From Oscillospiraceae bacterium (GTDB lineage: Bacteria > Bacillota > Clostridia > Oscillospirales > Ruminococcaceae), in assembly GCA_018110825.1 (NCBI GenBank), contig JAGBCL010000095.1:124001-188000 (forward strand): DNA of 64,000 bases. The letters run 5' to 3'. The notes under the pieces are model-generated. The model saw nothing but the letters and a program-made list of their open reading frames with translations. It searched no databases and was not told the DNA's origin. Positions 15,687 through 23,344 of this stretch are shown piece after piece. The position numbers were made by a program, and so were the translations under genes. Each line of letters starts with the position of its first letter. Within the stretch, counting starts at the first letter, position 1.

Positions 15687-15695
15687 ACATGTTCT

Positions 15696-15776
15696 GAATT
15701 AGGAATTAGGAAAGTGGAATTAGGAATTTTTGTGTACGAAATAATTCCACTTTTCACTTTCCAAATTTCACATTTT
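15696..15776. repeat. Hairpin repeat, short copy B
   Basis: Left arm 15696-15728 (GAATTAGGAATTAGGAAAGT then GGAATTAGGAATT) and right arm 15743-15776 (TAATTCCACTTTTCACTTTC and onward) match the arms of the four-helix-bundle element. Only about 14 bases lie between them. It lies after fucO. Confidence 0.75.
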
Positions 15777-15887
15777 ATGGTTTGATTTATTCTGGGCAAT
15801 GGCGGTGCTGCCGCTTTTGCCGAGGGTGAATTTGCGGGGTAATGAAATGAACAGCTTTATTGATAAAATAAAAGAGTGTTTGAAACT

Positions 15888-16139
15888 ATGAATGAAATAG
15901 TCGAAGATTATGAAAAGGGTATACTGAACGAATGTACATTGAAACAAGCTACGGAAGTGATTATCCCTGAAATGAATAAACTTCTTGAAACCGCCGAAAG
16001 CGGATTGCTTCCGCCACAGAATGAACGGTTTTTAATTTCATTTGCATATGCGTTCAAGGATTGGGGCTGGGATATGAACAATCCTACGGATTTGTATCTT
16101 TGTCTTGTTGAATTGGATAGAAAATATCGTGAAATATGA
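15888..16139 (+). CDS. Small hypothetical protein
   Basis: An 83-residue acidic, helical protein (MNEIVEDYEKGILNECTLKQ at the start, KDWGWDMNNPTDLY near the end) without a recognised family. GTG at 15876 in frame is an alternative start. Neither start has a good ribosome binding site. A 14-codon ORF beginning at 15847 ends in TGA overlapping the ATG at 15888, which could couple translation. The gene lies 8 bases before the HAD gene and probably shares its transcript. The 60 bases upstream (15781-15840) look like decayed or non-coding spacer. Confidence 0.55.
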   Translation: MNEIVEDYEKGILNECTLKQATEVIIPEMNKLLETAESGLLPPQNERFLISFAYAFKDWGWDMNNPTDLYLCLVELDRKYREI

Positions 16140-16147
16140 GGTAACAG

Positions 16148-16804
16148 ATGATAAAAGCAATTCTGTTTGACGTATACGGCACGCTTATTTCAACAGGCAG
16201 CGGCTCGGTTGATGCGGCGAGAAGGATACTTGAAAAGAATAATTCAGACATTGACCCGAATGAATTTTATTCACACTGGAAGCAGCTGCATAAGCGTAAT
16301 ATGAGGACAGGTGCGTTTATTTCCGAAAGAGAAATTTTCGGAATGGATTTGCGTGAACTGTATGAATATTACCGCATAAGTGGTGACTATCTCTCTGATG
16401 TAAAAATAATGCTTGACAGCTTGTATAATCGTAACGCATTTGATGAAACAAAAGCTGTGCTTGAAAAGCTTTCGGGTAAATATACGCTGATAATTGCATC
16501 AAATACGGATACAGAGCCGCTTATGCAGAATTTTGAATATAACAATTTGCAATTTGACAAGGTGTTCACTTCCGAATTGCTGAAATGCTATAAACCCGAT
16601 AAGCAATTTTATCGCAGAATACTTGATGAAATCGCTTGTTCGGCAGATGAAGCGGTTTTTGTCGGTGACTCGGGTGAGGAAGATGTTGTAGCACCTAAAA
16701 AAGTTGGAATGACAGCTGTTTGGGTTGACAGGAAAAATAAAGGCGGTAATTTCGGGCAGGACTACACGGTTGGAAACTTGTCTGAATTGCTTGATATGTT
16801 TTGA
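16148..16804 (+). CDS. HAD-family hydrolase
   Basis: A 218-residue haloacid dehalogenase-like phosphatase. Motif I is FDVYGTL with the nucleophilic Asp at residue 8, motif II is IASNTDTE, motif III includes the Lys of CYKPDKQ, and motif IV is FVGDSGEEDV. A helical C1 cap lies between motifs I and II. The substrate is unknown; small phosphorylated metabolites are usual. It shares the ATGAGGTAACA-type translation start region with the following NUDIX gene, and both belong to a run of housecleaning-type genes inside the fuc cluster. Confidence 0.85.
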   Translation: MIKAILFDVYGTLISTGSGSVDAARRILEKNNSDIDPNEFYSHWKQLHKRNMRTGAFISEREIFGMDLRELYEYYRISGDYLSDVKIMLDSLYNRNAFDETKAVLEKLSGKYTLIIASNTDTEPLMQNFEYNNLQFDKVFTSELLKCYKPDKQFYRRILDEIACSADEAVFVGDSGEEDVVAPKKVGMTAVWVDRKNKGGNFGQDYTVGNLSELLDMF

Positions 16805-16817
16805 TATGAGGTAACAA

Positions 16818-17237
16818 ATGATAAAAGTAAAATTCTATGAAAATGCTCCCGATGAGAAGCTGAAATTTGCGGTAATTGCTTCACGCAAGGACGGTAAATG
16901 GCTTTGGTGCAAGCACAAAGAGCGTGACACCTACGAAATTCCAGGGGGACACCGTGAGCAGGGTGAGGATATTGTCGAAACTGCAAGACGTGAACTCTAT
17001 GAGGAAACGGGTGCTGTGAAATTTGATTTGTCGCAAGTGTGCGTTTACGGCGTGGAAAAGGACGGCGAGGAAACCCTTGGTATGCTTTTCTATGCGGAGG
17101 TGCAGGAGCTGGAAAATGAGTTGCACAGCGAAATTGAACGTGTGGAATTTTTGGACGGTATACCTGAAATGCTGACCTATCCGTTAATTCAGCCGTACTT
17201 GTTTGAGAGGATTTTACAATGCCAAAAGCAATCTTAA
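16818..17237 (+). CDS. NUDIX hydrolase
   Basis: A 139-residue NUDIX pyrophosphohydrolase. The NUDIX box is GGHREQGEDIVETARRELYE followed by ETGA, near residues 36-60, with all catalytic Glu residues present. It would hydrolyse a nucleoside diphosphate linked to another group, possibly oxidised dNTPs or a sugar nucleotide. The closest class by appearance is the 8-oxo-dGTP diphosphatase-like group. Its last 19 bases overlap the next gene, which implies coupled translation with the P-loop kinase. Confidence 0.85.
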   Translation: MIKVKFYENAPDEKLKFAVIASRKDGKWLWCKHKERDTYEIPGGHREQGEDIVETARRELYEETGAVKFDLSQVCVYGVEKDGEETLGMLFYAEVQELENELHSEIERVEFLDGIPEMLTYPLIQPYLFERILQCQKQS

Positions 17238-17701
17238 TCTGCGGAAAAATTTGCAGCGGAAAAAGCTTTTACACCGAAATGCTGCGGAAGAAACTGGGTG
17301 CGGCGGTGTTGTCCTGCGACGAGATAACGCTGTCGGTGTTCGACGGAAATCTTGGGGACAAACACGACGAAATCTGTAATCGTATACACAACTATCTTTT
17401 CGGCAAGTCGGTTGAGCTGTTGGAAATCGGTGTGAACATCATACTGGAGTGGGGCTTCTGGAGCAGGGCTGACCGTGACTTTGCACGGCAATTCTACGAA
17501 AGCCGCGGCTATGAATGTGAGTTCCACTATATTGACATTTCCGACGAGGACTGGCAGAGGAATATTGACAAGCGGAACAAAGAGGTTGCCGAGGGGAAAA
17601 CGTCGGCATACTATCTTGATGAAGGTCTGCTTGAAAAGCTGGAGAGGCTTTTTGAGGTGCCTGATGAGAGTGAGATTGATGTTGTAATAAAGTGGAATTA
17701 G
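17219..17701 (+). CDS. P-loop kinase-like ATPase (zeta/AAA_33 type)
   Basis: A 160-residue protein with Walker A ILICGKICSGKS at residues 5-16 and a lid region (DRDFARQFYESRGYE, WQRNIDKRNKEVAEGKTSAY). This fits small-molecule or nucleotide kinases of the AAA_33/shikimate-kinase-like fold. The substrate is unknown; similar proteins phosphorylate sugars, nucleosides or antibiotics. The final codons IKWN and the TAG stop lie inside hairpin repeat copy C. The repeat insertion has therefore redefined or trimmed the C-terminus, and the original protein may have been slightly longer. Confidence 0.72.
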   Translation: MPKAILICGKICSGKSFYTEMLRKKLGAAVLSCDEITLSVFDGNLGDKHDEICNRIHNYLFGKSVELLEIGVNIILEWGFWSRADRDFARQFYESRGYECEFHYIDISDEDWQRNIDKRNKEVAEGKTSAYYLDEGLLEKLERLFEVPDESEIDVVIKWN

Positions 17702-17757
17702 GAATGAGGAATGTGGAATTAGTAATATTAATTTCACTTTCCAAATTTCATATTTAC
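17690..17757. repeat. Hairpin repeat, short copy C, overlapping a gene end
   Basis: Left arm from 17690 (AAAGTGGAATTAGGAATGAG and onward) and right arm 17729-17757 (TAATTTCACTTTCCAAATTT and onward). The right arm lacks one CACTTTC repeat compared with copies A, D and E. It supplies the stop codon of the upstream kinase-like gene. Confidence 0.75.
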
Positions 17758-17774
17758 AGGAAGGAATTGAAGAT

Positions 17775-18101
17775 ATGACAATAAACGAATATCAGAAGCT
17801 TGCTATGGTTACGCTTAACCCTGAACTTGACAAAAAGGACGTGCTGATAAACGGCGTGATGGGACTTTGCGGCGAGTCGGGCGAGGCGATTGATATTGTG
17901 AAAAAGCATCTTGCACAGGGTCACGAGCTTGATAAGGAAAAGCTTGCGAAGGAGCTTGGTGATGTTGCGTGGTATCTTGCGGAAACCGCGACGGCTATCG
18001 GCTACGATTTGGATGACATTTTTCAAATGAACATTGACAAGCTGAAAAAGCGTTACCCCGAGGGGTTCAGCGTGGAGAAATCGGTGAACAGGAACGAATA
18101 A
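17775..18101 (+). CDS. MazG-like nucleotide pyrophosphohydrolase
   Basis: A 108-residue all-alpha NTP pyrophosphatase of the MazG-like superfamily. The metal-binding pattern is visible in GLCGESGEAIDIVKK and KLAKELGDVAWYLAETA (GExxE...ELxD form). It likely removes non-canonical or excess nucleoside triphosphates. The length suits a single-domain MazG-like protein rather than the duplicated E. coli MazG. It lies between two hairpin repeats, and the HAD, NUDIX and kinase genes upstream suggest a nucleotide-housecleaning group. The TAA stop is the first base block of repeat copy D. Confidence 0.85.
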   Translation: MTINEYQKLAMVTLNPELDKKDVLINGVMGLCGESGEAIDIVKKHLAQGHELDKEKLAKELGDVAWYLAETATAIGYDLDDIFQMNIDKLKKRYPEGFSVEKSVNRNE

Positions 18102-18168
18102 AATTTGAAAAGTGAAATTAGGAATGAGGAATATCAATTTCACTTTCCACTTTCCAAATTCCACATTA
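18101..18168. repeat. Hairpin repeat, short copy D
   Basis: Left arm 18101-18132 (GAAAAGTGAAATTAGGAATG core) and right arm 18135-18168 (CAATTTCACTTTCCACTTTC and onward), separated by only two bases. The right arm is almost identical to copy A over 34 bases. It lies between the MazG-like gene and fucU. Confidence 0.78.
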
Positions 18169-18193
18169 GCAATAGTAATAAGGAGGAAAATTT

Positions 18194-18625
18194 ATGCTCA
18201 AAAACATACCGAAAATTCTTTCGCCCGAAATGGTGAAAACACTTATGGAAATGGGGCACGGCGACGAAATCGTCATTGCTGACGGGAATTTCCCTGCGGA
18301 AACCTACGGCAAGCGTGTGGTACGCTGTGACGGTCACGGTGTACCTGAACTGCTTGATGCAATTATGCAGCTGTTTCCTCTCGATACATACACAGACAAG
18401 CCTGTTATGCTGATGGAGGTTGTTCCGGGTGACCCTGTTGTTCCCACAATCTGGGATGAATACAAGGACATTATCAACAAGTACGAGCCTGAAAACTGCA
18501 AGATTGAGATGATTGAGCGTTTCGCTTTCTATGAGCGTGCAAAGACGGCTTATGCTGTTGTTGCAACGGGCGAGGAGGCTATTTACGCTAATATTATTCT
18601 GAAAAAAGGTGTTGTCAAGTCATAA
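18194..18625 (+). CDS. fucU: L-fucose mutarotase (RbsD/FucU family)
   Basis: A 143-residue RbsD/FucU protein that interconverts alpha and beta L-fucose so the isomerase can use the sugar. The start LKNIPKILSPEMVKTLMEMG, then HGDEIVIADGNFPA with the catalytic His, and the closing YANIILKKGVV are typical. AAGGAGG precedes the ATG. It sits directly ahead of the kinase and isomerase genes, which fixes the sugar as fucose rather than ribose. Confidence 0.93.
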   Translation: MLKNIPKILSPEMVKTLMEMGHGDEIVIADGNFPAETYGKRVVRCDGHGVPELLDAIMQLFPLDTYTDKPVMLMEVVPGDPVVPTIWDEYKDIINKYEPENCKIEMIERFAFYERAKTAYAVVATGEEAIYANIILKKGVVKS

Positions 18626-18700
18626 AAATAAATTTTTATGACTCCGAGTTTTTGTGAACGAAACCACAAAACATCTTATGAAAGGTTGATGTCATACTTT

Positions 18701-20164
18701 ATGAATAAAACTGTTTTAGTTTTTGATTTCGGTGCTTCAAGCGGCAGGGCTATGCTTGGCAAGTTCAACGGCGAAACCATTTCCCTTGAGGAAATTCACC
18801 GTTTTGAGAACAACCCTGTGAAGCTTGGCGGCACGTTCTACTGGGACATTTACCGCCTTTTCTACGAGGTGCGGCAGGGCATTTCAAAGGCTGTGCTTGC
18901 GGGCGGTTTTGACAGTATCGGCGTGGACACCTGGGGCGTGGATTTCGGTCTGATTGGTGCAGACGGTGTGCTGATGGAAGCACCTGTGCATTACCGTGAC
19001 GAACGCAACAACGGTATGGTTGACGAGGCCTTGAAGCTGTTTGCGAGAGAGCCGTTCTACAAAATCACGGGCAATCAGTTTATGGATATCAACACGGTTT
19101 TTCAGCTTCTTTCCCTGCGGAAAAACCGTCCACACATGCTTGACAATGCCCAAACGCTTCTGCTTATGCCCGACCTGTTCAACTACCTGCTGACGGGCGA
19201 GAAAAAGAGCGAGGTTTCCATTGCTTCGACAACGCAGATGATGGATGCTGACAAGAAGGTGTGGTCGGAGGAGGTGCTTACGGCACTTGATATTCCGCAG
19301 AATTTGCTGACGGAGATTGTTCCGTCGGGCACGGTTGTGGGCAAGCTTTCCGACAGCATTTGTCATGACCTCAATGCACCGAAGGCTGACGTTATTGCTG
19401 TTTGCGGTCACGATACGCAGTGCGCTGTTGCGGCTGTTCCCACAGAGGAAAAGGACTTCATCTTCATTTCCTGCGGAACCTGGTCGCTGTTCGGCACTGA
19501 GCTTGACGCACCGCTTATCAATGAAAAATCCGAGGAGCTTAACCTTACAAACGAGGCTGGCTACGGCGGAACAACAACGTTCCTCAAAAACATTATCGGC
19601 TTGTGGCTGATACAGGAATCCCGCCGTCAGTTCAGACGTGAGGGACAGGAGTATTCCTTTGCGGAACTGGAGAAGCTTGCGCTTGCGGCTGAGCCGTTCA
19701 AGTGCTTCATCAACCCCGACGCACCTGAGTTTGTTCCCGAGGGGGATATTCCTCAGCGTGTCAAGGATTTCTGCAAGCGTACGGGTCAGCCTGTTCCCGA
19801 AACGGTTGGCGAGGTTATGCGGTGCATTTACGAGAGCCTTGCGTTGAAATACCGTCAGGCATTTGACGAGATAAAGGCGTGCACGGGCAAGGATTACCGA
19901 ACGATAAATCTTATCGGCGGTGGAACAAAGGATGGATTGCTTTGCAGAATGACGGCGAATGCCTGCAACTGCGAGGTTACGGCTGGGCCTATCGAGGCTA
20001 CGGCTTACGGCAACGCGGCTATTCAGCTTATTGCGGCAGGGGCAATTCCCGACATAAAGGTGGCGAGAAAAATCATTGCCGCTTCCGACAGTGTAAAGAC
20101 CTTTGCGCCTGACAGCTTTGCGGAGTGGGACAGGGCTTATGAGAGGTACAAGGCTTTTCAGTAA
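18701..20164 (+). CDS. FGGY-family sugar kinase, probable L-fuculokinase (rhamnulokinase-like)
   Basis: A 487-residue FGGY kinase. The ATP/sugar signatures VFDFGASSGRAML at the start, GTFYWDIYRL, DTWGVDFGLI and NLIGGGTKDGLLCRM resemble rhamnulokinase (RhaB) more than E. coli FucK. The placement between fucU and fucI strongly suggests that the substrate is L-fuculose, with rhamnulose as an alternative. An open frame extends back to 18638, but the family start is MNKTVLVFDFG at 18701. The AAAGG at 18681 is 15 bases away, and an ATG at 18689 is too close to it, so the exact start is uncertain. The leader contains a GTTTT...CAAAAC fold. Confidence 0.85.
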   Translation: MNKTVLVFDFGASSGRAMLGKFNGETISLEEIHRFENNPVKLGGTFYWDIYRLFYEVRQGISKAVLAGGFDSIGVDTWGVDFGLIGADGVLMEAPVHYRDERNNGMVDEALKLFAREPFYKITGNQFMDINTVFQLLSLRKNRPHMLDNAQTLLLMPDLFNYLLTGEKKSEVSIASTTQMMDADKKVWSEEVLTALDIPQNLLTEIVPSGTVVGKLSDSICHDLNAPKADVIAVCGHDTQCAVAAVPTEEKDFIFISCGTWSLFGTELDAPLINEKSEELNLTNEAGYGGTTTFLKNIIGLWLIQESRRQFRREGQEYSFAELEKLALAAEPFKCFINPDAPEFVPEGDIPQRVKDFCKRTGQPVPETVGEVMRCIYESLALKYRQAFDEIKACTGKDYRTINLIGGGTKDGLLCRMTANACNCEVTAGPIEATAYGNAAIQLIAAGAIPDIKVARKIIAASDSVKTFAPDSFAEWDRAYERYKAFQ

Positions 20165-20244
20165 AATGTGGAAAGTGAAATCAGGAATGAGGAATTATGG
20201 TGTTGATTTGTAATTTCACATTCCACTTTCCAAATTCCAAATTA
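20163..20244. repeat. Hairpin repeat, short copy E, retaining the element start codon
   Basis: Left arm 20163-20199 (AATGTGGAAAGTGAAATCAG, then GAATGAGGAATTATG) and right arm 20211-20244 (TAATTTCACATTCCACTTTC and onward). The left arm keeps the GAGGAATTATG ribosome binding site and start codon found in the four-helix-bundle element. This suggests descent from it by internal deletion. Confidence 0.78.
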
Positions 20245-20265
20245 AATAAAAAGGAGTAGATAATT

Positions 20266-22035
20266 ATGAACCCAAGAATTGGTATCAGACCCGTAATCGA
20301 CGGCAGACAGTACGGCATCAGAGAGTCCCTCGAGGTGCAGACAATGAATATGGCGAAAGCCGCAAAGGAGCTTATCGAGGCTAACTGCCGCTACGCTGAC
20401 GGAACACCTGTTGAATGTGTAATCGGACCTTGCACAATCGGCGGCGGCGCTGAGGCTTACAAGACAGAGGAATTCTTCGCAACACAGAATGTCTGCGCAA
20501 CTCTTTCCGTTACACCTTGTTGGTGCTACGGCTCGGAAACTATGGATTTGAACCCTCTCACAATCAAGGCTGTATGGGGCTTCAACGGCACAGAGCGTCC
20601 GGGTGCGGTTTACCTTGCGGCTGTTATGGCTGCCCACGCACAGAAGGGTCTGCCTGCGTTTGCAATCTACGGCAGAGATGTCAAGGACGCAACCGACACA
20701 ACCATCCCTGAGGACGTTTCTGAAAAAATCCTCCGTTTCGCACGCTGTGCTGTAGCGGTTGGTCAGATGAGAAACAAGGCTTATGTTGGTATCGGCGGCG
20801 TTTCAATGGGTATTGCAGGCTCATGGTGCGATGCTAACTTTATGCAGAAGTACCTCGGTATCCGTCCTGAATGGGTTGATATGACGGAAATTCTCCGCCG
20901 TGTAAAGCTTGAAATCTACGACCACGCTGAGTACGAAAAGGCTCTTGCGTGGACAAAGGCAAACTGCCCTGAGGGTATGGATGTTAACACAGAAGTTAAC
21001 CCTGGCAACCCTGATGTTATGAGCCACGAGGAGCAGTGGGAATTCTGCGTAAAGATGACGCTGATTATCCGTGATATAATGCTTGGCAACGACAAGCTGA
21101 AAGAGCTGGGCAGATTTGAGGAGTCCAACGGCAGAAACGCTATTTTCGGCGGTTTCCAGGGACAGCGTCAGTGGACAGACTGGCTTCCTAACGCTGACTT
21201 TGCGGAAAGTATTCTCAACTCTACATTTGACTGGAACGGCAAGAAGCAGCCTGTTCTTCTTGCTACTGAAAATGACGGTCTTAACGGTACAGCAATGCTT
21301 TTCGGCAACCTGCTGACAGGACGTGCTTCCGTATTTGCTGACGTGCGTACATACTGGAGCCCTGAAGCTGTTGAACGTGTTACATGCTGGAAGCCTGAGG
21401 GCAGAGCGGCAAACGGCTTTATCCACCTCATCAACTCTGGTGCAGCGGCTGTTGACGCAACAGGTCTTGCAAAGGACGAGGACGGCACAAACCTTATGAA
21501 GCAGTGGTGGAACGTTACTGACGAGGATATCAAGGCTATGCTTGATGCAACTGACTGGTGCCCTGCAAACCTCGGCTACTTTAGAGGCGGCGGATTCTCC
21601 TCTCACTTCAAGACACAGGCTGAAATGCCCGTAACAATGATGCGTGTAAACATCATTGAAGGCGTTGGACCAACACTCCAGATTGCTGAGGGTTACACAG
21701 TAACACTTCCTGACGATGTTCATAAGCCTCTTGACGAAAGAACAGATAAGACATGGCCTACAACATGGTTTGTTCCGGAGGTTACAGGCAAGGGTGCGTT
21801 TGCTGACGTTTATTCCGTAATGGCAAACTGGGGCGCTAACCACGGCTCAATTACTTACGGCCACATCGGTGCTGACCTTATCACGCTCGCTTCCATGCTC
21901 CGTATCCCTGTTTCGATGCATAACGTTTCCGAGGACAGAATTTACCGTCCGCACTGCTGGGCTGGTTTCGGCACAGCTGATGCAGAGGGTGCAGACTACA
22001 GAGCTTGTGCACATTACGGATACCTTTACAGATAA
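20266..22035 (+). CDS. fucI: L-fucose isomerase
   Basis: A 589-residue FucI that converts L-fucose to L-fuculose with a Mn2+ ion. It begins [20 protein letters not shown] and has [18 protein letters not shown] and the final AHYGYLYR, all typical of full-length fucose isomerases (about 590 residues). The catalytic acids should be the Glu and Asp around [18 protein letters not shown] and [11 protein letters not shown]. It is the last gene of the fuc cluster, followed by a strong hairpin. No fucose permease is encoded in the cluster, so uptake must be elsewhere. Confidence 0.97.
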   Translation: MNPRIGIRPVIDGRQYGIRESLEVQTMNMAKAAKELIEANCRYADGTPVECVIGPCTIGGGAEAYKTEEFFATQNVCATLSVTPCWCYGSETMDLNPLTIKAVWGFNGTERPGAVYLAAVMAAHAQKGLPAFAIYGRDVKDATDTTIPEDVSEKILRFARCAVAVGQMRNKAYVGIGGVSMGIAGSWCDANFMQKYLGIRPEWVDMTEILRRVKLEIYDHAEYEKALAWTKANCPEGMDVNTEVNPGNPDVMSHEEQWEFCVKMTLIIRDIMLGNDKLKELGRFEESNGRNAIFGGFQGQRQWTDWLPNADFAESILNSTFDWNGKKQPVLLATENDGLNGTAMLFGNLLTGRASVFADVRTYWSPEAVERVTCWKPEGRAANGFIHLINSGAAAVDATGLAKDEDGTNLMKQWWNVTDEDIKAMLDATDWCPANLGYFRGGGFSSHFKTQAEMPVTMMRVNIIEGVGPTLQIAEGYTVTLPDDVHKPLDERTDKTWPTTWFVPEVTGKGAFADVYSVMANWGANHGSITYGHIGADLITLASMLRIPVSMHNVSEDRIYRPHCWAGFGTADAEGADYRACAHYGYLYR

Positions 22036-22040
22036 ATTAA

Positions 22041-22076
22041 AGCCGCCATACAAATCTGATTTGTATGGCGGTTATG
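22041..22076 (+). terminator. Terminator of the fuc cluster
   Basis: CCGCCATACAAAT (22043-22055) and ATTTGTATGGCGG (22059-22071) form a 13-bp stem with a 3-base loop. The T-tract is short, but the stem is strong, and it lies between convergent genes. Confidence 0.75.
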
Positions 22077-22093
22077 TTTGATTAGAAAGAGAA

Positions 22094-22819
22094 TTATGGG
22101 TGATAGGTGTCAAACATCATAGATACTACAGATACGTTGGGAAGAGACATGTCAGAGCTTGCTGCGATAACCGTACGTAACGTATGAGTTTCTTCATCGC
22201 AAAGTGCAAGATAAAAGATGAATCCAAGGTCGCTGTCATAGTCCATCATAATTGAGTAATATCCGGCAAGATTGCCTACGGTCACGTCAGATACGGTATA
22301 TGATTCATAGCCATCAATTTCGCTGTTGAGAACAACTGCATATGATGTGGTATACGCTGTTTGGAGAAGGTCCATTTCTTCCAGGTCAGTGATAGTTGCA
22401 ACTGTTAAAAAGTTAATTCCGTCAGGAGAATAAACATCATAATCACCATTTTCATATTCTTCATATATCCAGTCCGGGTACACAGAGATATATCCGCTTG
22501 CTTCATTGCCGACTTCAACAATACTTTCATAGAATTCATTTGCCAAAGCTTCGTAATCTATATCGGGAAAAAGAGATTCGTTATTAATTTCCGTAATCGG
22601 TTCAGGTGTGGTGGTTTCTGATGTTGTAGTGGTTTCTTCTGCAGTTGTGGTAGTGATTGTTGTTTCGGTAGGAACAGCAATTGTCTCCGCCATTGTAACA
22701 TCAGCAAGAGAAACTATTTCAGTTTCAGGAGGGGTGTTTTTTTCGGATTCGTTTTCCGAACAGCCGCACAGCATCAGAGCTGAGATTAATACAGTAATAA
22801 TTTTTGTAGTAAGTTTCAT
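22094..22819 (-). CDS. Secreted lipoprotein of unknown function with Thr-rich linker
   Basis: A 241-residue lipoprotein. The signal peptide ends in lipobox LMLCGC, with the lipidated Cys near residue 20. A Thr/Glu linker (TTTAEETTTTSETTTPEP) spans about residues 52-78. A folded domain of about 150 residues follows (FPDIDYEALANEFYESIVEV, YSIMMDYDSDLGFIFYLAL). The linker style recurs in the other lipoproteins of this window. The folded domain was not recognised. It is a single-gene unit facing the fuc terminator. Confidence 0.8.
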   Translation of the reverse strand: MKLTTKIITVLISALMLCGCSENESEKNTPPETEIVSLADVTMAETIAVPTETTITTTTAEETTTTSETTTPEPITEINNESLFPDIDYEALANEFYESIVEVGNEASGYISVYPDWIYEEYENGDYDVYSPDGINFLTVATITDLEEMDLLQTAYTTSYAVVLNSEIDGYESYTVSDVTVGNLAGYYSIMMDYDSDLGFIFYLALCDEETHTLRTVIAASSDMSLPNVSVVSMMFDTYHP

Positions 22820-23304
22820 TTTAATTACCCCTTTAATTTATGTTTCTTAAAATATGCAAAATTATAGTTTACCAAACCCTCATTTGATTCTTGGCGAAAA
22901 AATTAGCTTTGTAATTTTCTTTTTATTGTTATCGATGTTTAAATTTTAACATTTTATCTTGTTAAAGTCAATGCTTATGATAATATTGTAATAAAGTGTA
23001 CCGTTATGTAATAAATTGATTACAATATGGAAAAAAACAATTTTTTGTGTAGTAAAATTATCGCTGTTATCGTTGTAAATGTTGCAGAAAAAGTTCTAAG
23101 ATACAAGCAGTTGAAATTATTACAGCTTGGTTACAAATCCTGAACTTTTTCTTGTGTAAAAAATATATAAAAATTTAAACAAAAACTGTGAAATATATCA
23201 AACTTGTGAAGAGTTAACAGTTTGTTAACAAATAACAACCTGAAATTATATATAATTATAGTATGTAATATTAGAATTATGTGTTTATGAATTTTACATA
23301 CATT
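22820..23304. other. Long AT-rich intergenic region between divergent genes
   Basis: About 485 bases without a credible gene separate the lipoprotein and the flavodoxin-fusion gene. It holds a 10-bp inverted repeat, ATATTGTAAT (22983-22992) and ATTACAATAT (23019-23028). A TATAAT at 23251 may be the -10 of the rightward promoter, but its -35 is unclear (TTAACA 20 bases upstream). The region may bind a regulator. No RNA gene was recognised. Confidence 0.5.
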
Positions 23305-23344
23305 AAGGAGGGCTCTCTGCCAGCGGCGGAGAATGGGTGAAATG
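23305..23344 (+). promoter_or_regulatory. Shine-Dalgarno - hairpin - start codon arrangement of the flavodoxin-fusion gene
   Basis: AAGGAGG (23305-23311) is followed by a hairpin, TCTCTGCC / GGCGGAGA with an AGC loop (23314-23332), then nine bases and the ATG at 23342. The hairpin also contains a second GGAG (23328-23331). When folded, it places the upstream AAGGAGG near the start. When open, the inner GGAG is 10 bases from it. The same layout recurs at nfnB. Confidence 0.6.

Noticed and set aside
15637..15690. Hairpin after fucO as an intrinsic terminator
   Set aside because: The stem is strong but no T-run follows, and the sequence resembles the dispersed repeat family.
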